In this document: positions 25,977 to 34,177 of the stretch, piece by piece
How positions within the stretch are numbered: the stretch's first letter is position 1
Layout: the number at the start of each line of letters is the position of its first letter
NCBI RefSeq assembly: GCF_029351045.1
Contig: NZ_JARKIN010000001.1
Coordinates: 617,001-681,000, forward strand
Source: Streptomyces sp. WMMB303
GTDB taxonomy: Bacteria > Actinomycetota > Actinomycetes > Streptomycetales > Streptomycetaceae
Direction: 5' to 3'
Length of the DNA stretch: 64,000 bases
Translations under genes and position numbers: made by a program
The notes under the pieces: generated by a model
The model's input: the letters and a program-made list of their open reading frames with translations, nothing else
Databases searched by the model: none
What the model was told of the DNA's origin: nothing

Positions 25977-26618
25977 ATGCCTGTTCCGCCCCCGCTCGAC
26001 GCGCTTGCCGACCGGCTTGCCGCGCTGCCCCCCTCGTGTGGGCCGGTGCGCCTCGTCGGCGTGGACGGGCATGCCGGTTCGGGCAAGACGACCCTGGCCC
26101 GGGAGCTGTCGGAGCGGCTCGGCGGGGCACCGGTGCTGCACCTGGACGACCTGGCCTGCCACGAAGGACTGTTCGACTGGACGGAGCGGCTGACCCGGCA
26201 GGTCCTCGAACCGCTGGAGCGGGGGGTCCGCGCACGCTACGTGGTCTACGACTGGGTGGCACACGCTTTCACGGCGGAAGCGGGGCTGCCACCCGCGCCG
26301 GTCGTTCTCGTCGAGGGCGTGGGGGCCGGACGGGCAGCGCTGCGGCCCCGGCTGGCCTGCCTGCTGTGGCTCGAGATGGCGGCCGAGGACGCGTGGCGGC
26401 GCGGGCGCCGCCGCGACGGCCCGGCGCAGCGGGACTTCTGGGCACGGTGGGTCCCCGCGGAGCGCGCGCATTTCGCGGCCGACCCGTCGCGCCCGTTCGC
26501 GGACTTCCTGGTACGCGAAACGGGCTCGGGACGTTTGGGATACGAGGTGCGGGAGAGGCGTGACGAGACACCCGGCCCGCCGCTGAATATGACGCTCCGT
26601 ATAAGCGACGGCCGTTGA
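25977..26618 (+). CDS. Uridine kinase-like P-loop NTPase
   Basis: A 213-residue cytosolic nucleoside/nucleotide kinase-fold protein. The Walker A motif GHAGSGKT is at 31-38. LHLDDLACHEGLFDW resembles the substrate Asp region of uridine kinases, VVLVEGVGAG is the Walker B-like strand, and WRRGRRRDG is the Arg-rich lid. The true substrate is not established. The start is adjacent to GGGAGG and 6 nt after a TANNNT box, so translation is probably from a leaderless message. It is monocistronic. Confidence 0.85.
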   Translation: MPVPPPLDALADRLAALPPSCGPVRLVGVDGHAGSGKTTLARELSERLGGAPVLHLDDLACHEGLFDWTERLTRQVLEPLERGVRARYVVYDWVAHAFTAEAGLPPAPVVLVEGVGAGRAALRPRLACLLWLEMAAEDAWRRGRRRDGPAQRDFWARWVPAERAHFAADPSRPFADFLVRETGSGRLGYEVRERRDETPGPPLNMTLRISDGR

Positions 26619-26653
26619 CGGCATGCTGTCGGTACGGTGTGCAACCGAGCGGC

Positions 26654-26682
26654 TTGACCATCGGCGCGGGACCGATTACTTT
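26654..26682 (+). promoter_or_regulatory. Promoter of candidate small RNA
   Basis: TTGACC (26654-26659), a 17-bp spacer and TACTTT (26677-26682) fit the housekeeping sigma (HrdB) consensus well, predicting transcription from about 26689. Confidence 0.6.
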
Positions 26683-26688
26683 TCCAAC

Positions 26689-26754
26689 AAGCGGCCTGCG
26701 CAGGCCGTCTTGGACGCGAAGCCCCCGGTTGTTCCCCCGTGACCGGGGGCTTCG
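26689..26754 (+). ncRNA. Candidate small RNA, about 66 nt, two hairpins
   Basis: From the predicted start the transcript contains the palindrome CGGCCTGCGCAGGCCG (26692-26707), a 9-nt linker, then a 13-bp terminator hairpin (26717-26754) with a 12-nt loop holding five consecutive C. No open frame or ribosome site is present. It has its own promoter, and the next gene has another, so it is not simply a leader. The C-rich loop recalls the actinobacterial 6C RNA, but the first hairpin lacks the C-run that family needs. An attenuator is the alternative. Confidence 0.45.
26717..26754 (+). terminator. Strong hairpin terminator
   Basis: Perfect 13-bp stem (26717-26729 with 26742-26754), 12-nt loop, followed by a short T-containing run. 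It ends the kinase and/or small-RNA transcript. Confidence 0.8.
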
Positions 26755-26903
26755 TTCTGCCTCGGAACAGTCGAAGCGGAACAAGCGGCTCTAATTTTCC
26801 TCACCCTCCGTATCGGCTCTACGGGTACCCTCCCGTGCCGGATCCCCCTCGCATCCCACCGCGGCAGGTCGTTCCGCGCGCCCGGAAGCCGGGTAGACCG
26901 CCC

Positions 26904-26932
26904 TTCGACAGCGCCCTGAGCACGGGTACGAT
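26904..26932 (+). promoter_or_regulatory. Promoter of the AAA ATPase gene
   Basis: TTCGAC (26904-26909), a 17-bp spacer and TACGAT (26927-26932). The predicted start is near 26940, giving a leader of about 45 nt with GGGGGA before the start codon. Confidence 0.6.
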
Positions 26933-26986
26933 GCGGAACAGCGTGGGAACCCCGGGTGATAACCGGCAGATGACGGGGGACATTTC

Positions 26987-29077
26987 GTGGGGGACGTGAT
27001 GAACTTCGGCACGCAGGACCCCCAGGGCCTGCACGCCCCGGCCGAACTCGCCTGGCTGCGCGGGGTGGACGCGTACACGATCGGTGGATACGCGCAGGCC
27101 GAGGAGGAGTTCCGCACGGCGGTGCGACTCGATCCGGGGATGGCCGACGCGTGGCTGGGCCTGCACGCCCTGCGCGCCGACACCGCGACCGCGCTGCTGC
27201 GGATGCACCACCACCGGGAACGCTTCGGCGAGCAGCGCGCCCGGCACGGGCGCACCCTCAACTCCTGGTACTGGCTGGGCTGGTGGGTGCAGCCGGTGCT
27301 GGAGTACGAACGGGACCTGCTGCTGGCGCACGCCTCGCACTGGCTGGACGGACGCCATGTCGCCGAACTCGACCGAGCCCTGGCGGGCTGTCCTCCGGTG
27401 GACGCCGACCCGCAGGTACGGTTCCTGCACGCGTGCCGGGCCTACCTGGCCAAGGACTGGGAGGGGCTGGTCGCACACACCGAGCCGCTGGTGGACGATC
27501 CCCTGCTGGGCATCGAGGCCGGGCTGTTCGCGGGCATGGCCCGGGTCCGGCTGGAGATGTACGGGCAGGCCGAACCGCTGCTCGCGGCCGCCCTGATGCG
27601 CTGCCGAAGCGAGCAGCCGCAGCGCAAGGAGCTGCGCTACTGGCTGGCGCGCGCCCGGGAGGGCACCGGGCGCAGCGCGGCGGCGCTGCCGCTCTACCGT
27701 GCGGTCCACCGGATCGACCCGACGTTCATGGACACGGCGGCCCGGCTGACGACGATCGCGGACAGCGACGGTGGCGGCGGCACGGCGGAGGACCTGGCAG
27801 CCGCCGTGCTCTCCGGCTCGCTGGGCGGCCCCGCCCCGGCCGCGGCCCCGGAGCTGTTCGACAGGGGTACCGAACCGCCCGGCGACCCGGCGGATCCCGC
27901 CGACTGCGCCGCAGCCGGGGACGGCCGCTCCCCCGGCAGCTCGGAGTTCCAGGAGGGTGGCGTGCGCCGCAAGGGCCCGGGCTCCCCGCCGCCGGGCACC
28001 ACCGACGGCGGGGAGCCGGCGGACGACACCGGGACCGCCGACCCGCTGCTGGACCCGGAGGCGGACGCGCTGCGGCTGGAGGACTCCGGCGACCCGGCCG
28101 AACCCGTCCGCGTCGACACGGGCGTGCTGCGGGAGCGCGATACCACCGCCGGGGACGGCAGCATTCCGGCCGGGCCCTCGGATCCGGTGCTGCTGGCACA
28201 GGCGCTGGAGGAGCTGGAGCGAATGGTCGGACTCGAGCCGGTCAAGCGCCAGGTCCGGGCGCTCTCCGCGCAGTTGCACATGGCCCGGCTGCGAGCCGGC
28301 CAAGGGCTGCCCGTCCAGCCGCCGAAGCGGCACTTCGTCTTCTCCGGCCCTTCCGGCACGGGCAAGACCACGGTGGCCCGCATCCTGGGCCGGGCCTTCT
28401 ACGCGCTCGGGCTGCTGGGCGGCGACCATCTGGTCGAGGCGCAGCGCGCCGACCTGGTCGGCGAATTCCTGGGGCAGACAGCGGTCAAGGCCAACGAGCT
28501 GATCGACTCGGCGCTGGGCGGGGTGCTGTTCGTCGACGAAGCGTACGCGCTCTCCAACTCCGGTTACACCAAGGGCGACGCGTACGGCGACGAGGCGCTG
28601 CAGGTGCTGCTCAAGCGCGCGGAGGACAACCGGGACCAGCTCGTGGTGATCCTGGCCGGCTACCCGGAGGGGATGGACCGGCTGCTGGCGGCCAACCCGG
28701 GGCTCTCCTCCCGTTTCACGACCCGGGTCGACTTCCCCAGCTACCGCCCGCTGGAACTGACGGCGATCGGCGAGGTGCTGGCCGCCGACAACGGCGATGT
28801 CTGGGACGAGGAGGCGCTGGAGGAGCTGCGCAGCATCAGCGGGCACGTCGTCGACCAGGGCTGGATCGACGAGTTGGGCAACGGCCGCTTCCTGCGCACC
28901 CTGTACGAGAAGAGCTGTGCCTACCGGGATCTGCGGCTGTCCGGGTACGCGGGCACACCGTCCCGCGACGACCTGGCGACGCTCCGGCTGCCCGACCTCA
29001 TGCAGGCGTACGGCGAGGTGCTGTCGGGGCGGGGGCCGGACGGCTCTCCGCCGGGTCCGCAGCCGCCACCGGGTTAG
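26987..29077 (+). CDS. EccA/CbbX-like AAA+ ATPase with TPR-like N-terminus
   Basis: A 696-residue protein. Residues 1-260 are helical and TPR-like (YAQAEEEFRTAVRLDPGMADAWLGL is a clear TPR). A Pro/Gly/Asp-rich linker of about 150 residues follows, then a CbbX-type AAA+ domain. Walker A GPSGTGKT is at 454-461 and Walker B LFVDEAY has D517-E518; sensor and Arg-finger regions (ILAGYPEGMDRLL, NPGLSSRF) are intact. This is the layout of EccA, the chaperone-like ATPase of type VII secretion, but no esx/ecc genes are nearby. GTG at 26987 has GGGGGA at 7 nt; an ATG at 26999 is an alternative. Its 3' end overlaps the convergent gene by 80 bp. Confidence 0.85.
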   Translation: MGDVMNFGTQDPQGLHAPAELAWLRGVDAYTIGGYAQAEEEFRTAVRLDPGMADAWLGLHALRADTATALLRMHHHRERFGEQRARHGRTLNSWYWLGWWVQPVLEYERDLLLAHASHWLDGRHVAELDRALAGCPPVDADPQVRFLHACRAYLAKDWEGLVAHTEPLVDDPLLGIEAGLFAGMARVRLEMYGQAEPLLAAALMRCRSEQPQRKELRYWLARAREGTGRSAAALPLYRAVHRIDPTFMDTAARLTTIADSDGGGGTAEDLAAAVLSGSLGGPAPAAAPELFDRGTEPPGDPADPADCAAAGDGRSPGSSEFQEGGVRRKGPGSPPPGTTDGGEPADDTGTADPLLDPEADALRLEDSGDPAEPVRVDTGVLRERDTTAGDGSIPAGPSDPVLLAQALEELERMVGLEPVKRQVRALSAQLHMARLRAGQGLPVQPPKRHFVFSGPSGTGKTTVARILGRAFYALGLLGGDHLVEAQRADLVGEFLGQTAVKANELIDSALGGVLFVDEAYALSNSGYTKGDAYGDEALQVLLKRAEDNRDQLVVILAGYPEGMDRLLAANPGLSSRFTTRVDFPSYRPLELTAIGEVLAADNGDVWDEEALEELRSISGHVVDQGWIDELGNGRFLRTLYEKSCAYRDLRLSGYAGTPSRDDLATLRLPDLMQAYGEVLSGRGPDGSPPGPQPPPG

Positions 29078-30221
29078 CGCCCTCCGCGCCGCTGCCCCGG
29101 ACGTCCGGCAGCCGCCGGGCGCCCGGTACGGCACCTCCGGCCCCGGCGGGCGGCACCGCGGCGGCGGCGCGTCCGGGCCCGGGGCCGCCCGGGTCGGTGT
29201 GGGCGGGATCGTGCACCTCGCCGACCAGGATCTCCAGCACGTCCTCCAGGGCGGCCACCCCCAGCACCCGCCCGGTGGCGTCGGCGACGGCGGCCAGGTG
29301 CGAGGCGCCGGCCCGCATGGCTGTCAGCGCGTCGTCCAGCGGCAGCTCGCCGCGGAGTGTGGCGATCGGACGCCACAGCCGCTGTGGTACGGCCCGGTCG
29401 GCTTCCTCCAGGTCGAGTACGTCCTTGACGTGCAGATACCCGAGGAAGCCGCCGTCCTCGGAACGCACCGGGAAGCGGGAGTAGCCGGTGCGCACCGTCA
29501 GCTCCTCCACCTGGCGAGGAGTGACGTCGGTGCCGACGGTGATCAGCTCGGTGCGGCCCAGCAGGACGTCGGTCAGCGGTCGGGAGCCGAGTTCCAGCGC
29601 GTCGGCCAGCCGCTCGTGTTCGTCCGGTGCCAGCAGGCCGGCCTGGCGGGAGTCGTCCACCAGCTGGTTGAGCTGTTCGCTGGTGAAGGCGGCCGCCACC
29701 TCGTCCTTGGGTTCGACACGGAAGAGCCGCAGGACGAGGGTGGCGCACGTCCCGAGTGCCGCGGTGACCGGCCGGGTCAGCCGCGCGAAGGCGACCAGCG
29801 CGGGGCCGAGCCACAGCGCGGTGCGCTCGGGTGCCGCCATCGCCAGGTTCTTGGGCACCATCTCGCCCACGACCAGGTGGAAGAAGACGACCACGGCCAG
29901 CGCGATCACATATCCCACCGGGTGCACGAGCGCCTCGGGCAGCCGGGCGGCGTGGAAGGCGGGCTCCAGCAGGTGGGCCAGCGTGGGTTCGGCCACCGCG
30001 CCCAGGGTCAACGAGCAGACGGTGATCCCGAACTGCGCGGCCGCCATCATCTGCGGCAGTGTCTCCAGCCCGCGCAGCACGCGCCGGGCGCGCGCCGATC
30101 CGCCGGCCGCGAGCGGCTCGATCTGGCTGCGGCGCACCGAGACCAGCGCGAACTCGGCACCGACGAAGAAGCCGTTGGCGAGCACGAGCAGTGCGGCGAA
30201 GAGGAGTTGCAGCAGGCTCAT
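28998..30221 (-). CDS. CNNM/CorC-type membrane protein, short form
   Basis: A 407-residue member of the hemolysin-C/CorC (CNNM) family linked to Mg2+ or Co2+ transport. The N-terminal DUF21 membrane domain (about 1-170) has LANGFFVGAEFALVSVRRS and FHLVVGEMVPKNLA. Two CBS domains follow (FPVRSEDGGFLGYLHVKDVLDL, and LGVAALEDVLEILVGEV). The C-terminal CorC_HlyC domain found in its neighbour is replaced by a Pro/Ala-rich tail. The start ATG overlaps the stop of the upstream paralogue (ATGA), so the two are translationally coupled. Confidence 0.9.
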   Translation of the reverse strand: MSLLQLLFAALLVLANGFFVGAEFALVSVRRSQIEPLAAGGSARARRVLRGLETLPQMMAAAQFGITVCSLTLGAVAEPTLAHLLEPAFHAARLPEALVHPVGYVIALAVVVFFHLVVGEMVPKNLAMAAPERTALWLGPALVAFARLTRPVTAALGTCATLVLRLFRVEPKDEVAAAFTSEQLNQLVDDSRQAGLLAPDEHERLADALELGSRPLTDVLLGRTELITVGTDVTPRQVEELTVRTGYSRFPVRSEDGGFLGYLHVKDVLDLEEADRAVPQRLWRPIATLRGELPLDDALTAMRAGASHLAAVADATGRVLGVAALEDVLEILVGEVHDPAHTDPGGPGPGRAAAAVPPAGAGGAVPGARRLPDVRGSGAEGANPVAAADPAESRPAPAPTAPRRTPA

Positions 30222-31657
30222 GATGCCACCGCCTCCACGCTGCGGGCCGACCGCGGGGACGCGCCGTCGGCCGGGTCGGCGAGAGCGGAGGGACGGGAGG
30301 CGGCGCGGGAGTCGGGCGCCACGATGCGGACGCGTTCGGCGCGGTGGTGTGCCACGTGCCGTACCCGCAGCTGCCACTCCGGACCGTCCTGGCCGGCCCG
30401 CGGGTGCGGCAGCCGCAGCCGGGCGGTGTCGCCCGGCGCCGGGATGCGGCCCAGCAGGTCGGCGACGAGTCCGGCGACGGTCTCGTAGGGGCCCTCGGGG
30501 ACCTCCAGGCCGATGCCGCGCAGGGCGCCCACCCGGCACCCGCCGTCCGCCTCCCAGGCCGGGCGGCCCTCCGCCTCGGCCGGCGCCGGGGCCAGCTCGG
30601 GCAGTTCGTCGTAGAGCTGCCCGTCGTGTTCGTCGCGCACCTCGCCGACGATCTCCTCGACGATGTCCTCCAGCGTGACGACCCCGGCCGTACCGCCGTA
30701 CTCGTCCACGACCACGGCGATGGGCTGTTCGCTGCGCAGCCGTGCCAGCAGCGGGCGGACGGGGAGCGTCTGGGGGACGAGCAGCGCCGGGACGGCGATC
30801 CGGGCGGCGGGGGTGTGCAGCCGCCGGTGCGCGGGCACGGCGAGCGCGTCCTTGAGGTGCACCATGCCCACGACCTCGTCCAGGGTGTCCTGATAGACGG
30901 GGAAGCGGGAGAGGCCGGTGGCGCGGGTGAGGTTGAGGATGTCTTCCGCGGTGGCCGCGGCCTGCAGCGCGCCGACGCGGACGCGGGGTGTCATCACGTG
31001 CTGGGCGGTCAACCCGCCCAGCGCCAGAGTGCGCACGAACAGGTCGGCGGTGTCCTGTTCGAGGGCCCCGGCCCGAGCCGAGTGGTGGGCGAGGGAGACG
31101 AGTTCACCGGGGGTGCGCGCCGAGGCGAGCTCCTCGGCCGGCTGGACTCCGAAGAGCCGCACCAGGCGGTTGGCCGCCGCGTTCAGGCCCGCGATCACCG
31201 GCCGGAACGTGCGGGAGAAGAGGCGCTGCGGACCGGCGACGAACCGGGCGACCGCCAGCGGCCGGGAGACGGCCCAGTTCTTGGGCACCAGTTCGCCGAC
31301 GACCATCTGGACCGCGGAGGCGGTCAGCATCCCGGTGACGACGGCGACTCCCCCGACGGCGCCGGACGGTACCCCGAGCGCGCCCAGCGGTCCGCTCAGC
31401 AGCCGGGCCAGCGCGGGCTCGGCCAGCATGCCGGTGACCAGGGAGGTGAGGGTGATGCCGAGCTGGGTGCCGGAGAGCTGGAAGGAGAGCTCGCGCAGCG
31501 CGAGGACGACGCCGCGCGCCTTGCGGTCGCCCTGCGCGGCGGCGCGTTCGGCTTCGGGTCTCTCGACGGTGACCAGTCCGAACTCGGCCGCGACGAAGAA
31601 GCCGTTGGCGAGTACGAGCAGGAACGCCACGCCGAGCAGTACGAGCGGGAGGGTCAT
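30218..31657 (-). CDS. CNNM/CorC-type membrane protein, full length
   Basis: A 479-residue paralogue and operon partner of the preceding entry. It has a DUF21 membrane domain (LANGFFVAAEFGLVTVERPE, VQMVVGELVPKNWA), a CBS pair (HVMTPRVRVGAL to VTLEDIVEEIVGEV) with the acidic VVVDEYGGTAGVV motif, and a complete C-terminal CorC_HlyC domain. The family is implicated in divalent-cation export or Mg2+ homeostasis; the ion here is not known. ATG was chosen at MTLPLVLLG, where the first helix begins; a start at 31690 would add a basic leader. Confidence 0.9.
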   Translation of the reverse strand: MTLPLVLLGVAFLLVLANGFFVAAEFGLVTVERPEAERAAAQGDRKARGVVLALRELSFQLSGTQLGITLTSLVTGMLAEPALARLLSGPLGALGVPSGAVGGVAVVTGMLTASAVQMVVGELVPKNWAVSRPLAVARFVAGPQRLFSRTFRPVIAGLNAAANRLVRLFGVQPAEELASARTPGELVSLAHHSARAGALEQDTADLFVRTLALGGLTAQHVMTPRVRVGALQAAATAEDILNLTRATGLSRFPVYQDTLDEVVGMVHLKDALAVPAHRRLHTPAARIAVPALLVPQTLPVRPLLARLRSEQPIAVVVDEYGGTAGVVTLEDIVEEIVGEVRDEHDGQLYDELPELAPAPAEAEGRPAWEADGGCRVGALRGIGLEVPEGPYETVAGLVADLLGRIPAPGDTARLRLPHPRAGQDGPEWQLRVRHVAHHRAERVRIVAPDSRAASRPSALADPADGASPRSARSVEAVAS

Positions 31658-31859
31658 GCCGCGCCCCCGTGGAGACGGGACGCGGCGCATGTACTACAGG
31701 ACGATCCGTCCATCGCTGGAGGGTCTCACTCCTCGGTTCGCAGGTGGCCGCGCGAGCGCGGGGCGGCTCACGCCGGTGTGCTCCAGAGTAGACACTGGGA
31801 CGCACCTCGCGAAGACGCGCGGCGCCGCGCCGGGGTTGCCGCGGCGGGCGGCCGGGCCG

Positions 31860-32363
31860 CTACTTTCCGGCCTCGGGCCCCGTCCCGCCGGCGGCATCAC
31901 CCGGTACTCCGTTCGGGGTGCCGTCCGGGACGCCCTTGAGGTCGACCAGCGCCCGCAGGGCCCGCGCGTCGGCGAGGGCCTGCTGCTTGGCGATGCCCGG
32001 CTGGATGCCCATCACGGGCAGGCTGGTGCCGTCGGCCAGATCGAGGGAGACCCAGGGGTCGCCGGGCCGCAGATGGACGGCGAGCACCTGCGCCCAGACG
32101 AGGCGCCGCTTGGTGGTGAGGTTGACGACCGTCACCGCGTCCTCGTCCGCGGTCACCCGGGGGCGGCTCAGCAGCACCAGCACGCCGAGGAAGAGCGCGG
32201 CGGTGAAGATGAAACTGGCCCGCTCGCCGCCGCCGAGCTGGAGCATCAGCGAGATCGTGGTGATGACGACGAACGCGGCGAGCCCCGCGCTCAGCAGCAC
32301 CGCGCGGGTGCGGGTGGGCCGGAAGGTGACGGGAAGCGCGGGCACCCGGGGGCTGTCGGTCAT
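31860..32363 (-). CDS. PH-domain membrane protein
   Basis: A 167-residue protein with two adjacent membrane helices (about 22-42 and 51-66) followed by a small bacterial PH-like domain (about 68-145; VTADEDAVTVVNLTTKRRLVWAQV, VSLDLADGTSLPVMGI). The function is unknown. It lies 19 bp downstream of hisG and is the last gene of the rib/his run. A GGAG site precedes the ATG. Confidence 0.82.
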   Translation of the reverse strand: MTDSPRVPALPVTFRPTRTRAVLLSAGLAAFVVITTISLMLQLGGGERASFIFTAALFLGVLVLLSRPRVTADEDAVTVVNLTTKRRLVWAQVLAVHLRPGDPWVSLDLADGTSLPVMGIQPGIAKQQALADARALRALVDLKGVPDGTPNGVPGDAAGGTGPEAGK

Positions 32364-32382
32364 GAGCGTGCTCCGGTGGCGG

Positions 32383-33231
32383 TCACAGGCGGCAGGCGTG
32401 GATGCCGGTGGTGAGGATGGCGCGCGCGCCCAGGTCGTAGAGGTCGTCCATGATCCGCTGCGCCTCGGTGGTGCGCACCATGGAGCGGACGGCCACCCAG
32501 CCCTGGTCGTGCAGCGGGGAGATCGTCGGGGACTCCAGTCCGGGGGTGAGCGCGACGGCCTGCTCCAGGTGCTCGGCCCGGATGTCGTAGTCCATCATCA
32601 CGTAGCTGCGGGCCACCAGGACACCCTGGAGCCGGCGCAGGAACTGCTGCACCTTGGGCCCGTGCGGATCGGCTCCGGTCCGGCGGATCACGACGGCCTC
32701 GGACTCCAGGATCGGCTCCCCGGCGATCTCCAGGCCCGCGTTCCGCAGCGAGGTCCCCGTCTCCACCACATCGGCGATGACCTGGGCCACGCCCAGCTCG
32801 ATGGCGGTCTCCACCGCGCCGTCCAGGTGGACGACCGAGGCGTCGATGCCCTTGTCCGCCAGGTGCTTGGCGACGATGCCCTCGTAGGAGGTGGCGACCG
32901 TCAGCCCGGCGAGGTCGTCGAGGGTGCTGACGGTGCCCGGCTTGGCCGCGTAGCGGAAGGTGGAGCGGGCGAAGCCGAGCGGGAGCACCTCCTCGGCCCG
33001 CGCACCCGAGTCCAGCAGCAGGTCGCGGCCGGTGATGCCGATGTCCAGCCGCCCGGAGCTGACGTAGATCGCGATGTCACGGGGGCGCAGGTAGAAGAAC
33101 TCGACGTCGTTCTCCGGGTCCACCAGCACGAGTTCCTTGCTGGCCTTGCGCTGCTGGTACCCGGCCTCATGCAGCATCTCCCCCGCAGGTCCGGAGAGGG
33201 AACCCTTGTTGGGGACGGCGATGCGCAGCAT
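32383..33231 (-). CDS. hisG: ATP phosphoribosyltransferase
   Basis: First enzyme of histidine synthesis: ATP + PRPP to phosphoribosyl-ATP. The 282 residues are the long, hexameric form with a C-terminal ACT-like regulatory domain (about 210-282), so histidine feedback and no need for HisZ are expected. LRIAVPNKGSLS opens the catalytic domain, and the PRPP loop is VIADVVETGTSLRNAGLEI. It is 46 bp downstream of hisE, in the order seen across actinobacteria. Confidence 0.97.
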   Translation of the reverse strand: MLRIAVPNKGSLSGPAGEMLHEAGYQQRKASKELVLVDPENDVEFFYLRPRDIAIYVSSGRLDIGITGRDLLLDSGARAEEVLPLGFARSTFRYAAKPGTVSTLDDLAGLTVATSYEGIVAKHLADKGIDASVVHLDGAVETAIELGVAQVIADVVETGTSLRNAGLEIAGEPILESEAVVIRRTGADPHGPKVQQFLRRLQGVLVARSYVMMDYDIRAEHLEQAVALTPGLESPTISPLHDQGWVAVRSMVRTTEAQRIMDDLYDLGARAILTTGIHACRL

Positions 33232-33277
33232 GCGGGAGCTTCCTTTGTTCGTGCGGCGGCAGCAGTCGTGCCGGGTC

Positions 33278-33550
33278 TCAGAGGTGAGCGTATACGTCGT
33301 CGAGGGAGAGGCCCTTGGCGGCCATGAGCACCTGCAGATGGTAGAGGAGCTGCGAGATCTCCTCCGCCGTGCGCGCGTCGCCCTCGTACTCGGCGGCCAT
33401 CCAGACCTCGGCGGCCTCCTCCACGATCTTCTTGCCGATGGCGTGCACGCCCTGCGCGGCGAGCTCGGCGGTGCGGGAGGTGCCGGGGTCGCCGGTGGCG
33501 GCCTTGTGCTGCAGCTCGGCGAAGAGCTGCTCGAATGTCTTGTTCGCCAT
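33278..33550 (-). CDS. hisE: Phosphoribosyl-ATP diphosphatase
   Basis: Second step of histidine synthesis, hydrolysing PR-ATP to PR-AMP and pyrophosphate. Its 90 residues form an all-alpha MazG-like fold with the metal-binding [14 protein letters not shown] and [16 protein letters not shown]. The start [10 protein letters not shown] has a GAGAGG site upstream. It begins 34 bp after ribH, so it is read from the riboflavin operon unless an internal promoter exists; I see none. Confidence 0.96.
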   Translation of the reverse strand: MANKTFEQLFAELQHKAATGDPGTSRTAELAAQGVHAIGKKIVEEAAEVWMAAEYEGDARTAEEISQLLYHLQVLMAAKGLSLDDVYAHL

Positions 33551-33584
33551 GGTGCCTCTCACCCTACGCGGTGGCGGGGAGCGC

Positions 33585-34070
33585 TCAGCGCCAGGGCTCC
33601 GCGACCGTGCGCAGCGTCGCGGCGGTCGCCACGGCGGCCGTCACCGCCTCGTGCCCCTTGTCCTCGGTGGAGCCGGGAAGTCCCGCGCGGGCCACCGCCT
33701 GCTCCTCGTCGTCGCAGGTCAGCACGCCGAAGCCGATCGGGACGCCGGTGCGCACCGACACCTCGGTGAGCCCCTGGGTGACGCCCTGGCAGACATAGTC
33801 GAAGTGCGGGGTCCCGCCCCGGACGACGACGCCGAGCGCCACGATCGCGTCGTAGCCGCGGTCGGCCAGTACCTTGGCGACGACGGGCAGCTCGAAGCTG
33901 CCCGGGACGCGCAGCACGGTGGGCTCGTCGATGCCCAGTTCGCGCAGTGCGCGCAGGGCGCCGTCGACGAGGCCGTCCATGACCTGCTGGTGCCATTGCG
34001 CGGCGACCACGGCCACCCGCAGGTCCTGGCAGTTCTTGACGGTCAGTTCGGGTGCGCCCTTGCCGCTCAC
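33585..34070 (-). CDS. ribH: 6,7-dimethyl-8-ribityllumazine synthase
   Basis: Condenses 5-amino-6-ribitylaminouracil with dihydroxybutanone phosphate, the penultimate riboflavin step. The 161 residues contain [29 protein letters not shown] (the catalytic His) and the closing region [18 protein letters not shown] is the start with GAGGAG 4 nt upstream. A slightly longer Gly/Lys-rich N-terminus is normal for actinobacterial enzymes. It forms icosahedral or pentameric assemblies in the cytosol. Confidence 0.97.
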   Translation of the reverse strand: MSGKGAPELTVKNCQDLRVAVVAAQWHQQVMDGLVDGALRALRELGIDEPTVLRVPGSFELPVVAKVLADRGYDAIVALGVVVRGGTPHFDYVCQGVTQGLTEVSVRTGVPIGFGVLTCDDEEQAVARAGLPGSTEDKGHEAVTAAVATAATLRTVAEPWR

Positions 34071-34177
34071 GGTGCTCCTCGTGCGTGTGTCGTGTGCTGT
34101 GTGGTGGTGCTGCCGGTGTCCCGGATGCGCGGACGAGCCGGCCGCTCGGAATGCCGCGCGGATCCGGACCCGCGCGG

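Larger units (their letters stand above)
26619..26986. other. 368-bp region: small RNA gene plus promoter of the AAA ATPase
   Basis: No protein gene. The left part carries a promoter, a short two-hairpin transcript and its terminator (listed separately). The right part carries a second promoter for the AAA ATPase gene. Confidence 0.6.

Noticed and set aside
26689..26754. Firm assignment of the small transcript as 6C RNA
   Set aside because: Only one hairpin has a C-run and it has five C in the loop; the family needs two loops with at least six.
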